Shown here: one piece after another, positions 48,806 through 60,483 of the stretch
Layout of the letters: the number at the start of each line of letters is the position of its first letter
How positions within the stretch are numbered: position 1 is the first letter of the stretch
Translations under genes and position numbers: made by a program
Assembly (NCBI GenBank): GCA_050084515.1
Contig: CM114271.1
Coordinates: forward strand, 45,694,001-45,758,000
DNA from: Blasia pusilla
Lineage: Eukaryota; Marchantiophyta; Marchantiopsida; Blasiales
Direction: 5' to 3'
Length of the DNA: 64,000 nucleotides
The notes under the pieces: model-generated
What the model was told of the DNA's origin: nothing
Seen by the model: only the letters and a program-made list of their open reading frames with translations
Databases searched by the model: none

Positions 48806-49452
48806 CTGTCGTGCGCATACACATCGTTACACAACATACATCGCTATCATCGAGCACACACACAAACACGCACAATCCCATACTAACTCATGGCATCCAA
48901 ACAACGAGACAAGAAGTACCAAAATATCTCCAATTAAAGTAAGATCCAATCTCTCTCTACACAATCTCACACCATAGCTCTCAAAGGTGTGCACTCTCTC
49001 TCATGTCAAACCAAACCTACTCTCCTAATGAGAGGCTTGGATAACACTCACAAGGCAAGGGACCATAGCTCCGTGGCCTCATGCCAAGAGGTTCAACAAA
49101 GAGAGAATGAGCTCTCAAGCTCTCTCTCCTTGGGATATATAACCCCCTCCCCTTTCCCAAGCTCTCTCCATGGTAACCTATTCTCCCAAGTCACCTCCTT
49201 GGCTCTTGACCTGATGTAGGAGGTCAAGGGCCACATACCAAAAATAGAAAGTTGATCATATACTCCAAATGGTACTTACCTAAAATAGTAAGTTTCTCAA
49301 TATGGCTCCAAATGAGCCAAAAACGAAGGGGAAACTGCTCTCTCAGGTTTCCCACGGCCTCAGCATGTCATCATCAACCTGCTAGGCCTGTCCTCCACTA
49401 CTCTTGAAGACGCTTTACTAGATCTTACCGATCTATCCTAAAGGACGTGACA
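48806..49452 (-). repeat. 3' LTR of the inserted PHD-gypsy element
   Basis: On the minus strand it runs from TGTCACGTCCTTTAGG (49,452) to GTGTATGCGCACGACAG (48,806), about 646 bp. It has a TATA-like TTATATATCC at 49,134-49,143. Its left edge cuts the copia integrase cleanly, which fixes this end of the LTR. The partner LTR and target-site duplication are outside the window. Confidence 0.85.
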
Positions 49453-49454
49453 GC

Positions 49455-49769
49455 TGTCGTGCACATACACATCGCTACACAACATACATCGTTGTCACCG
49501 AACACACACACAAATACGCACGATCCCATGCTAACTCATGGCATCCAAAACAACGAGACAAGAAGTACCAAAATATCTCCAATCGCCCCCTTAGCTGGTG
49601 GTTAGGTCCCTCTAACTCCAGATAGCCATCTATCCCTACCTACCATGACGTACATCTCTTGGACGCTAAGAGCAAGAAGGTCCGGTGCTCATGTGGCCCC
49701 ATCGTTAGTTGCCTTCCTGTCATCCATGTCAGAGAAAAAGTCGGGATCGAAACCTACCTAATATCTCCT
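49455..49769 (-). repeat. PHD-gypsy 3' untranslated region with extra LTR-end copy and purine tract
   Basis: 49,455-49,582 repeats the last ~130 bases of the LTR (GGAGATATTTTGG through ACGACAG). It is preceded on the minus strand by a purine tract (TAAGGGGGCG, 49,584-49,593). 49,594-49,769 is an untranslated stretch nearly identical to 8,350-8,520 of the plus-strand copy. Confidence 0.7.
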
Positions 49770-50285
49770 CTATGTACATCTTGGACACATCCATTGTCCC
49801 CGAGGAACCCTAGTGAGAGGTGGCGTTAGACATGCCATATGCCAACCTCTCGAATAACCATCACAGACTAGCATCGTGGTCGTACCACGGGCAGAACCAC
49901 ACAACATACAACGCAAGCCTAAGCTCGGATCCACTGTAACATCAATGTTAGGAAGGTGACATGGTGCACAATTATGCACATGGTCCTTCCATACCATACC
50001 ATCGCGTTCCTCCAGCAAGAGAACACCAGATGGCAAAACGTAACACACTCTCAAGATAGTGCGCCCTACAGTCACATCCAACGTCGTCGGTGGCGTCTGC
50101 TGCAAGTAGACATAATCTCCTTGATAAAACCTCCGGATAGTTGGTCGATAACCACCATCCCAAATAGTTGCATACCTCAACGTATCTCGATGCTGCGCAA
50201 TCGCCAAGTTCTCAAACGCCATGGGCATCACTCTTTGAAACAACTCAGCCCTCTGAGAACATGCTCGCATCCATACATTTGAGCA
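49770..50285 (-). pseudogene. PHD-gypsy integrase C-terminus with a PHD finger
   Basis: This is an open frame on the minus strand (start of the frame at 50,309, stop at 49,770). An integrase C-terminal part comes first (MAFENLAIAQHRDTLRYATI, then a GDYVYLQQTPPTTLDVT block and GRTILRVCYVLPSGVLLLEE). A linker NCAPCHLPN leads to a PHD finger in the last ~48 residues: CMLC, CDGY, HMAC, CPRC. PHD fingers are C4HC3 zinc modules that read histone H3 tails. Here the fourth ligand is Tyr in place of Cys (CDGY), so zinc binding may be impaired. The same tail closes the copy at 8,275-8,320. The reading joins an unrelated gypsy (family X) at about 50,285. Confidence 0.8.
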
Positions 50286-53189
50286 CTTGCATTTTTGTCC
50301 CATTGTCATCCACCACCCTCAAGGGCATTCCATCTCTCCTCTTTGGCCTTTCCCAAAGATATTTATCTTGTAGTAGATAGCCATACGTCTTATGTCGAAT
50401 CTCCTTGAAGAACTTATCTGTCCATCCACCTTCTCTCTGCAGAGTGCTTAAATAGCGCCTAATTTCTTTCAACTTGCCCTCATACAAATTCTCTTTGGAG
50501 GCTAGAGCATTCTTTATGCCACCCTGTTCTTGCGATGACACTTGCCATACATATGCATCATCCTCATCTATCTCAACTGCCTCCATATTTTCTTCTTGAC
50601 TAAATCTAGCTCTAGGCAACATGTCAGCTACTGAGTTCTCTTTTCCAGCTATATGCCTCAATTGTGGATTTAAGGACCTAATGTAGGCTATCCAACGTAA
50701 CATGGCTATATCTGGAGTTGCACAATTTGCAATCATTCCTAACAGAGGTAGACAATCAACTTCATGCAACATATAGGCTCCCATAAGATACTCCTTCTCA
50801 ACTTTCATCGCAGTCACAACTTCCCAAAGCTCCCTCTTTACCTGAGGGTACCTCCTTTTTTGTTCCGTGAGTGTACGAACTCCAAACCTTGTCGCAAATC
50901 TTCTTCCTTCTACATTATCGTGCCCAACTGCCCACCCGATAGCAATGGGGCTAGTGTCTACTGTGATGATAATAGGTCTTCCACATTCGTAGCTCATTTG
51001 TCATAGAACCGGTGGCAACTTCAATGCCTCCTTTGACTACATCATTGCTGCTCTTTGCCTCTTCTCCCAAGTGAACTTCTTCTTCTTTCTCAACAACTCA
51101 TACAAAGGATCAGATATGTGGCCAAAATGAGGAATCAACACCTCATAAAATACATAAGCTCCTAAAAACCTTCTCACTTCGGTGACATTTTTGTATCCTC
51201 GTATCCTCCCAATGACATCAACTTTTGCTCGATTTGGTTTTCGGCCAAACTCTCCACAAAGATGACCCACTACCACAATCTGAGGAATCCCAAAGCTACA
51301 CTTTTCTCTAAAAAGAGTAAGATTGACCTCTTCTAGTCTTGTTAGGATCATATCCACATCACAAATATGATCAGACACAAACTTTCTACATCCATCTTTC
51401 ACAACCCTCTCAATCCTATCTTCTATTGCACATCCCTTTATAAGAATATCATCTACAAAAGGAATAGTTTTCTCAGGAATGAACTCTCTCAAGATCTTAT
51501 TCATTGCACCCTTCATGTGAGCGATAGAATTTGTTGCTCCTTGAGATAATGTGCACATTCTTACAAGCCCAAGTGGATTACGCATACTCAACTATGTGCA
51601 ATTGTGAAATTTACCATCGCTGCCACCACACTTGTGTCTACACAACCAATTTCTTGTGTAGTAAAAGAGAAGGCCTTACCATATCTCCTTAACATCTCCC
51701 GAAAGCTTTTTCTTTCAATTTATGTGAGAAACTCACCCCCTCCAATTTGCAGACAATCTAGCATACATCCCACTAATGAACTCTTCATCTAATAGAACAC
51801 CCTCATATTTTAACAAACCTTTCTTCTTTTTTTCTTCATAAAACGTCTTTTCTTTTCATTCATTTCTTTCATCATTTGGAATCTACTAGACCACAAAGGA
51901 AAACATTGAGAAAACCCACACCTAAACATGTATGATTCTTCCCCCTCTACTAGCGGAATGCTCTTTCTTTTCTCTGCACCTCCATATTCCCGCTCTACAA
52001 GAGTACTAACTAAAAATCCGAAAACTTTTTCTCTACCTTCATAGGACCATCTCTCAACTTCTCTCTATTCCTTTCATAACCTACTTGTACAGTAAGGAAT
52101 TGAACTGAACTCATTCCATCGACTTCACGATATTTAATATAATGAGACCCATCATCCATGACTTTGGTCTCCATTCTAGATGCTGTGATATAAGGTTGCC
52201 CAATAATCATAGGATAAGCAGCTCCATTCTGAACAAAATAATTTTGCTCAATCAACACATCTCCCATACGAGTTTTGACAGTTGGACAAACACCGTAGAG
52301 TTCACTTTTTGGGTTGTTAGCTGCATGTAGTACCCATCCATGCCTTGTATCAATTGGCCACATCCCTTTGTCGTATACACTTTGTGACATAATGTTGATC
52401 TCCGAACCATGATCAACGAGAGCCAAAACTGACTCTTGGAGAGAGCCAAGTCGAGTTGTAGCCTTCGTCGTTGCACACGCCCAATATGACCGAGAATAGT
52501 GTCCACCATTGTGCCTTTCTTCACCTTGTTCTGTCAAGGCTTCTCCTACTCTTGCCTCTTCTCCTTGTAAGTCAAGCTTTTGTCCAAAAACTTAGCAAAG
52601 CTCTTCATCTTCTTCTTCTGTAATGTCAGTATCCAATGCCCTCACCATCACCATATCTACAGTCATCTACCTTTTCCTTTTGATCACATTTATGATCAAC
52701 TCATGAAAGTCACGTTTGGCTATGCCCAAGACTTCCCTTAGAGAAAACTCTATTTTTGCATCCAAAACCTCTCCTCAAGAATCTCCTTCAAATTTGTGCT
52801 TGTCTATATATCAGACTGCAGCTTGTATGTAGGAGTCTTACCCTGGTCTTCTAAAAACACCTCAATTCATTTTCCTTCATCCATGCTTTTTTGACATTAG
52901 AATCCCTCATAGATTTAGGTGTGAAAGGTCCTTCTTCTCTTGATGGCTGCGCCTCGGGTTTCCCTTTCTTTCTTGCGGTCCTCGCTCTTCTTGCAACTTC
53001 CTCAGGATCAACACCATCATTGTCGCGTCTCCTCTTCTCCTCCACACTAGCATCTTGCCAGCTCACATGTTTCTCTTGTGCTAGGTATGCTTTAAAACAC
53101 CCAACTTCCATTAGATCATCCCATCCAGTCAGATGATGGATAGTCTATGCCCCTCGTATAATTAATTCTAGAGGAAATTGTAATGATTC
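50286..53189 (-). pseudogene. Ty3/gypsy family X: gag end, protease, RT, RNase H
   Basis: Read right to left. The gag end (53,189-52,851) is highly charged (WDDLMEVGCFKAYLAQEKHV then a Lys/Arg-rich run). The aspartic protease (52,537-52,010) reads ALVDHGSEINIMS, where DHG replaces the usual D-S/T-G, then MIIGQPYITASRMETKV. The RT (about 51,880-51,037) has lost its first half by deletion but keeps GLVRMCTLSQGATNSIAHM and the active site IPFVDDILIKG. RNase H (50,997-50,600) has ITVDTSPIAIGWAV, RELWEVV and HIAGKENSVADML; a linker runs to about 50,286. It breaks off there within the region before the integrase zinc domain. Frame breaks occur between the four parts. Confidence 0.85.
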
Positions 53190-53700
53190 CACTAGTACAA
53201 AAACTCCCTCTAAATGACTTAGAAAAATGACTAGATGTTACTTAAACCGGGCATGTGTGACTAAGTAATTACTTAACCAGACTCTAGTAATAAAAATTAC
53301 TCCTATTCGTATAAGTTGTTACTAAAACCGAAGGTAGTCAAATCTAAGTCTCTTTTTTGTTACTCAACATAGTCACTAAATATGACTTGACCTAGTCAAT
53401 TTTTTATGACTAGACAAGTCATAAAGAATGACTTTTCTAGTCATAAAGAATGATTGGACGAGTAATAAAGAATGTCTAGAAGAGTCATTAGGACTGACAA
53501 GACGATTCATTAAGAATAACTAGATTCATTAAGAATTGACTAGACGAGTCATTAATAATGACTAGGCGAGTCATAAAGAGTGACTTCTCACAATAATAAA
53601 TAATGACTTCATGCGTCATAAAAGAATAACTAAGAGTCATTAAAATGACTTGTCCATGTCATTTACAATCCTATTCACTAAAAATATCCAAATAACAACT
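53190..53700. repeat. CACTA terminus and subterminal repeats
   Basis: After the CACTAG end, copies of a motif like GACTAGACGAGTCATTAAGAAT recur about ten times in both degrees of decay (for example GACTAGACAAGTCATAAAGAAT, GATTGGACGAGTAATAAAGAAT), spaced 20-30 bases apart. Such arrays are the binding sites of TNPA-type proteins in En/Spm elements. Confidence 0.75.
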
Positions 53701-54446
53701 ATACCAATCATTATGTATGACATATCGCATTATTGCTGACAAAAATATGTACATGAAATTGGCATTTTTGTCCATTTTGTATCCATGAATATGAATTACT
53801 CCTTCATACCTATCCTCCCTACATCTATCACTACTTCTCTTACATCCATGCAATGGAGATGCCATTATGTATCTATTGTACAGTCCTAATGCTACCAGCA
53901 TTGTGTTAAAACATACGAGCACATTACTCATATACCAACCCATCCATGTTGTAGCATCTGATCATATCACTTTTTCACAGTAAAAAAATCCTTATCTGTT
54001 GAAAGATACATCTAGCAAATGTTTCTTACATCCAATTTTGGCCATAAGTCCAAAGCTACAAAGTGTATCCATACATCCTGAAATGGAATATTTTCTTACG
54101 TCAAAAGAATGCCTAGTGAATTATAGTGAAAGATGGTCATCAATGGAAGAACACAAAATCTACTTCTCAGTGCAAACTCCCCCTCTAATATTCTCAAAAT
54201 TGAGACATCGAAATCCAAGTACATCTCAATTGTCACACTCAAAACTGAAACACAAACATCAAGTTCCTCTACTTATGAGCACAAAAGTTACAAGTATATG
54301 GAGATCGCCACACTCAAGAGGGATGTCAAAGGGAAGGTTTACTCAAAAATTATACACACAAAGCGAAGGTGCCCCTATTTCTGAGAAGGCATAACAAGAT
54401 GAGATGGCCATAACACTACACTATCAATGGCATCTCCAACATAAAT

Positions 54447-57400
54447 CTATGGTGGATCGTCAGCTATATTTGGAAATGGCAATACATTTTTCTTCTTGCA
54501 GACCTCTCTCAAATGGAGAATACAATGCCCATCTGGAATGTCACGTTCTTGGAAAGTAGAACAACCATCATGCAAGTTGCCATAACCTACAACCACAGAG
54601 GGGTTCTCACGTGATATTAATTGCTGCAACGGAGGCACAACAGATTTCAACACCGGCTTGGTAGCTTCTCGGGTCCTCTTCCTAAGTGTCGCTCTTCTCA
54701 CCACCATTGGCTTTTGCAGAAGATCCAAATGATCCTATTCCATGGGTCCACCACTCCCCAACATCCTTGCACTATCTTCATTCTCCTCTGAAAATACCGT
54801 GGCCTCCAAATTGCATCTCCGCGATGTCCTCACTTAGCGTTTGCATACAATGGCCGGGGCCTCATCTGTGGTCTCTACAATCACAATCAACAAGAAACTT
54901 TAACTACCCTTTCAAACAGATCATGATTTTCAGCAACTTCAATGTAAAATGCACAAAATCACTCTAAACTCACATACCTAAACTCAAAGGGTCACCCACA
55001 AACACAGTAGCATTAACCTCTCTTGTGCCTCACTTTTTCTTTGGACCAGTTGGTGCAATCCCAAAAATTGTATCTAGTCCTCTTACTGTATGAACACCCT
55101 TGGCAACTTGTGGAAGGACTAGAGGCGAAGGCACAATAGTGATAAGCTCCGGAGAGGGTGCACTCTCCCTTGAAGGTGGTCCGGTGATTGGGTGAGGAGA
55201 GGATGCACTCAACGGCATAGAGGCAAGTGCTCCACTAGGAGCAGGGTCTCGATCATGAACTCCACGAGGAGAGGATACAACTCTTGGATTTTCCGATCTC
55301 TCCTTGGAACCCCTCATGTCCTCATGGTCCCTTCTCAAGCTCATGGAAATTAATTCCATCAACTTTGTGAAGTTCTCTTGTTGATTAGCAACAACAGTCT
55401 TTATGCTTGCCTCTAGCACGTCCAAGCTGCTGGAGAATGCATCCATGCGATCAATTATGTAAGTCATAGACTCGGGAAACAACTCCTCCATAGACTTTAA
55501 TCGGGCAGAGATCTCTGTTAGCTCAGATGTTCCTGGCACCTGAAATACAAGACTTGGATCTTAGTCTATATCAGTAGGCTTGTACTAGAAATACACTAGA
55601 TTCACTTCTACTCTAAAGCAACCAGATGCAAATACCTGCTTTGACACTCTACTTATACCATAACTCCTTTGGTTCTTTGCCTCCTCATGCACCTATGCCT
55701 TAGTAGGGGTTTTCCCCTTCTCTTTTCTCTACAACACATGTTACACCAACCAAGTTCAGTCTTCCAGACACCAATTGCCAAACTATATGCATGGTGGTAA
55801 TAGAAATTAAAGATGGGTCCTTCAATATTATTCATACCAAGTGCTTTGCAATTGGTGCATTCCCTTTTCTTCCTCGTTAGGTTTGATTGGTCACACTGCC
55901 GTGCTTTGGACATCTTCTCCCTCTTTGTCTTTGCACTCTCGCTCATGGAGTGCGTAAGTAATCTTCCCCATTGGTTGGGGTCTACATAAGGTGGTGGGGC
56001 CACTTTCTTGCCTCCTCCAGCTTCTTTCCATGTCTGACGCAATCTAAATCTCTCCGTCTTGAATATTCATTGTGCATATTCCTCCAAACATGGAACAGCC
56101 ACTCCATTGTTTCCAACATACTCCCATCTAGCAAAAATATCACTCAACACCGAATATTCCAATACCTTGAGTGTTGGTCTGAGAAATTCACAATGGAGAT
56201 GTCAAGCCATCGCAACACCTCGACTCTAAAATCTGCATGCCACCTATTCTTTCCTTCTGAAGTTGTGGTGATCCAACCAGAGTTGTTCACACCCACTTTT
56301 CCGACCTTCACCCCCTCGCCTTGCACACTTCTCTCAGTCAGTGAGTTTGGTGTGTATGTTGTTCCTACGCTTGCCCGTCGCAAGCCTAGAGTCGTAGAGT
56401 TTGCTGCACACATGAATATCTTCAGTCAAGACTACTGCCCACTTTGCAAATCTTTATGCCTACAAACAGACTCTATGCATCGATGTCAGGTCACTTAGTA
56501 ATTAGTAAAGACACGAGGAAGAAATTCTCCAAATAGGGATGATACTTCTCTATATATATGTGACTTGCTATTACCTGTAGCCTTTGTCATTTGCACTCCT
56601 TGAGTGGGTCCTAGCCCCAACCATTGAGGTTGTCCATACATTTTTTGAGTGCTATTATTGAGTCCATAAAGGTATTGGCTACTTCCAAACCAATCTTGAC
56701 TATTTGGCACCGCATGATAGGGTCCCTCGGTGTAGTTGGAGAATCCATCTTGCATAGAGTCTACACATGACATATATGTCGGTGTAGTATAGACACATCA
56801 CACAACCATCATCTAACGATGTATAATCAAAGAGAAATTTGAGATTGCAAATCGATACATTCGTACTATTCCACCCTTGCCTCGTTGGATAATATCCATT
56901 GTATAACGAACTTGGCTTGGAGTTCTATGCATAGGGTCCATCTCTACCGCCTTGAGACATGCTTGCCTGTCCCTCCCCACTATATTGTACACCCACTTGC
57001 TCTTTGAGAGGAATACAAATTTCAGGTACACGTCCGGGTGCAGCATCCCTTGCCCAAGTAGCTTGCCCCCCAACTGTCCCTTTCTGCCAATGCAATGCAA
57101 CCCACTAATTAGAGACAATTTCTTTCAAATGCCACTAACCTTGAAACACAATTGTAGACACACGTCCTGTCTAATTGAAATGGAGAAATTACCTGCTTCT
57201 TCTTTCCCCCAATAGTTGATGGACAAGGCTCCTTAGGAGCCGGAAGCTCATCTGAGCCTGATTGATCCTCTTCACCTAAGTCTCCAACAAACTCAGGATC
57301 ACAAGTGGAAGATTCTTCACCTCCAATGTAGCATCAATGTCACCAAAAGATTCTTCCATCGCTGCCAATACCTTTTCAAGCAATTGAGAGCTCCTCCGCT

Positions 57401-57533
57401 TCGGTCCAAGATGGAGAGGCTCCCTCTTTGCAGGTCGTGGGGCACGTACTTGCTTAGAACAAGCCTCCGCGCTGCACATGAGGACAAGTTTTTCAAGAAT
57501 ATGAATTATGCACAATGCTTCTGATTTATTCAT
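54447..57533 (-). pseudogene. CACTA second protein (TNPA / Transposase_24-like), broken
   Basis: Several minus-strand frames follow the transposase. At 57,533-56,495 lies a low-complexity Gln/Tyr/Gly-rich region. At 56,413-56,144 and 56,042-55,653 is the best conserved part: a WHADFRVEVLRWLD stretch, then YVDPNQWGRLLTHSMSESAK, resembling the Transposase_24 core. At 55,539-55,030 is a helical, Ser/Pro-rich segment. At 54,728-54,447 is a C-terminal part with GCSTFQERDIPDGHCILHLR. The family binds subterminal repeats and regulates the transposase. The boundaries are probably exon-intron plus decay; I could not set splice sites. Confidence 0.6.
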
Positions 57534-57568
57534 AAAGGCCCAGACCTAAGTGCTCAATATGTCAAAGC

Positions 57569-60483
57569 TTACAATTCAACGCCTCTTTGTTTGAGTTCTT
57601 CCGCCAATTCCTTAAGGTATCTGTTCACATAAGCCGCGCGGGCCTCCACATTAAGTTCATCTACAATATGGATGTTGCCTTCCCATCTTTCTACCCTCAT
57701 CAATGGTACATACTGACTACCGACAACTGTGACCGGTTGAATCGTTCTATTGGGAGCTTCAAAAGCCCTATGTCCATCTAAACTGAACTCCAAAGTATTA
57801 CATGATACCCTATGATTCCTCGCCTACTTGTAGCACACTACTCGCCATTCGGGCGATTCTTCCATGTCTAGGAAGAAAGCTTGTTCAACCTGACTAGGGA
57901 ATACAAAAGGTTCAGACCATTCAGGTTGCATTTGCCTGAAGTTTGCTAGTAAGAATCCATCACTATCACGCTTCATTGTAGCCCTAGCCCCACGCCAATC
58001 TGGTCGCACCTAAGTCCCTTTCATGAGAATGATAGGATTGGATGTGTTCCCGTAGTCCAATTTCCAAAGGTCAGTTAGCTCTCCTATGTATCCCATTTGC
58101 ATCCATCCTCTATCTTGGTGATTGCTCATTTGCTCGAATAAAAATATCAACCCTGAATCATATGTGACAAAATGATCATCACTTTGATCTACCACACGGA
58201 AGTGGTTTCCATAGGCTTGCATTCTCTTGTAAGCTAAGATGGCCATTCGAGGTGGAGCAGACAGAAGGTAGACATCCCACTCCATATTTGGGTGTAGTGC
58301 TGAATGCTCTTGGATTGCCAATCGAATCCATTCAGTGAATGGTGGTAAGCCCCCCGCACCACCCCCAATATGTGCATTTTTCTCCATATTATATTTCATG
58401 TAGAGGTCATGCCATTATTAGTCGACTGGTATCTGGTGAGCTACGACATAAAAAAAATAAGGAAGCCAAATAAATGCAACAACACATAGGCTTGAGTCAT
58501 TCAACCCCTTACTTACCTCACCATGGTTGCATTACTCTAGTGTTTTGCAACACATATTCATGAGCCATCTACCAAATATTTTTCGGCAATTACAATGGGG
58601 AACCTCTGCCTTGAAGAACTTCACCTAACGTTCCCTCATCTTCCTCCGCTTGCCATATCCTGGCCTTCACATGTTCAAACCCCGCTATATACTCTATCAA
58701 ATATCCCAAGGTCTCGTGCGAAATGTAACCCATTGCCATGCTGGCCTCAGGCCTTTATCTTGTCAAGACGTGGTCTTTCAAGACTTTCATAAAATGCTCC
58801 AGTGGGAACATCCACCTCGTATAAATAGGCCCGTACTATCCAAGCTCTTCCACAACATGGATAACGAGATGACTCATGACATCAAAGAAGGCGGGAGGAA
58901 AATGGATCTCCAAATCGCAAAACAATTCTGCCACATCATCTTTGAGCTTGAGAAAGCTTGCTGGATCAAAGACCTTCACACATATATGACCAAACACCTT
59001 GCACAATTGCATGATTGCATTACGAATCGGCTTCTGCATCAATCCCCTTAAGCATACAGGCAGAATCTATTGCATAAGCACATGATAATCGTGTGTCTTC
59101 ATACTACCGAGTTTCTTGTTTTTTACATGCTTTTTAAAGGCAACTGCATAGCCGGTCGGAGCTCTCTAAGATTGAAGCCTCGAAAGAATTTTTTCCCACT
59201 CTATGTCTGTGCAAACATAAGGTGCCTGGTATTTCAATACCACATTGGGTATGGTCTCATCATCCTTCAACCACAACTGAGAACGTATTCTCCTCTCTTG
59301 GAGATCCAATCGCACCGTTGTTGTGTCCTTCTCCCCAGAAAGGAACCTCAATAGGCTCTCGCATACATTTTTCTCAATATGCATTACGTCTAGATTGTGT
59401 TTGCTAGGGTCGAACCCCTGTTAAACCACATATGACAACCATGAGTACAACTGGATGATACACGAGCCTCAATTCTTGAAAGCATCTAGTGTGGCAAATA
59501 ATAAACGTTGCGTAAGAGCAGATGGGTGACATAGATTACCCTCCAGTAGTCCAACTCCACATCAAGTATGCTCTTCCGTTTCACACCATATCTCTGTCTC
59601 GGATCCCGTTGAGCATTTGGAGCTTCTGTATCTTGGCATTCTAGTCCCCCCTCTAAACCCCCACCTGTGCCTCTTTCCATGTCGTACATGGTCTTTTGGT
59701 GTCCCCAATCGAGAATCTGCTCTTTAGTGACTCGTGGAGGTGGACCACGAAGCTCTCGGGCATTGTTGAATTGAACTATCTATGACGTCCTATATCTGTA
59801 AGGATGATCTAATGGGAGGAAACGTCGATGTCGAGTGTATTTCATGCTCCTCAAAGGTTTGGAATGCTCACGAGTGAAATTGGGGCCACATGCAGTACAA
59901 GCCAAATACCCCTTTGTTGCTTGACTAGAAATCATGTCGTGGGCTGGATAATCTCCCAAAGTCAATACCAATTGGGCTTGTAGCCTAAATGGGTTTGGTC
60001 TCCCAATCTGTTGTACCACATCATGGATCCAAATGCCTTTGTACCACAAGCGCTTCAACTCATCCACAAGAGGAGCTATCCAAACGTCTATATTCCTAGA
60101 AAGAGCAGATTGTGGGCCCGGGATTAGCAAAACCAATAAGACAAAAAACTTCTTAGTATTCAACCACGGAGGGAGGTTGTAATTTAGCATGGTTACAAGC
60201 CAGCAAGAATATACATTGTTCTTGTCTCCGAATGGATTGACTCCATCGGTCGAGAGGCCAAGTCTCACGTTCCTTGTCTCTCTTGCAAACTCTGGCCATC
60301 TCCGGTTGATGAATCTCCAATGTTCTGAATCTCCGATGTGCCGCTGCAGGCCATCGATACTCTTATTCTCGGATGTCCAAGTCATCAACTTTGAAATTTT
60401 TGGGCTCCTGTACATCCATTTCAATCTAGGAATGATTTCAAAATGTCGAAGTACCTTGGTAGGCTGCATGGATACGGATCCCT
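57569..60483 (-). pseudogene. CACTA TNP2-type transposase, 5' truncated
   Basis: Domains read right to left. The TNP2 core (60,469-59,780) has LSTDGVNPFGDKNN, NLPPWL, LLIPGPQSALSRNIDVW, DYPAHDMISSQATKGYLACT and HRRFLPLDHPYR. Next is KRKSILDVELDYW (59,560), then MHIEKNVCESLL and RLDLQERRIRSQLWL (59,384-59,166). A DUF4218-like part follows (59,042-58,600: KPIRNAIMQLC, FPPAFFDVMSHLVIH, RWMFPLEHFMKVLK). A DUF4216-like part closes it (58,160-57,830: LWKLDYG, EPFVFPSQVEQAFFLDM). This is the usual order for plant CACTA transposases, which cut at the CACTA ends. Stops and frame changes occur between the segments, and the N-terminus is missing. Confidence 0.9.

Larger units (their letters stand above)
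53190..60483 (-). mobile_element. CACTA (En/Spm-type) transposon, one end lost
   Basis: The left end is a CACTA terminus (CACTAGTACAAAAAC at 53,190), inserted just upstream of the family X gag. Both element proteins are on the minus strand: the TNP2-type transposase (60,483-57,569), then a TNPA/Transposase_24-like protein (about 57,533-54,447). The right end is cut: the transposase begins inside its known domain and abuts PHD-gypsy sequence at about 60,483, with no inverted CACTA terminus there. Length is about 7.3 kb. Confidence 0.85.

Noticed and set aside
55971-56498. 175-codon plus-strand open frame
   Set aside because: It is antisense to the Transposase_24-like part of the CACTA element.
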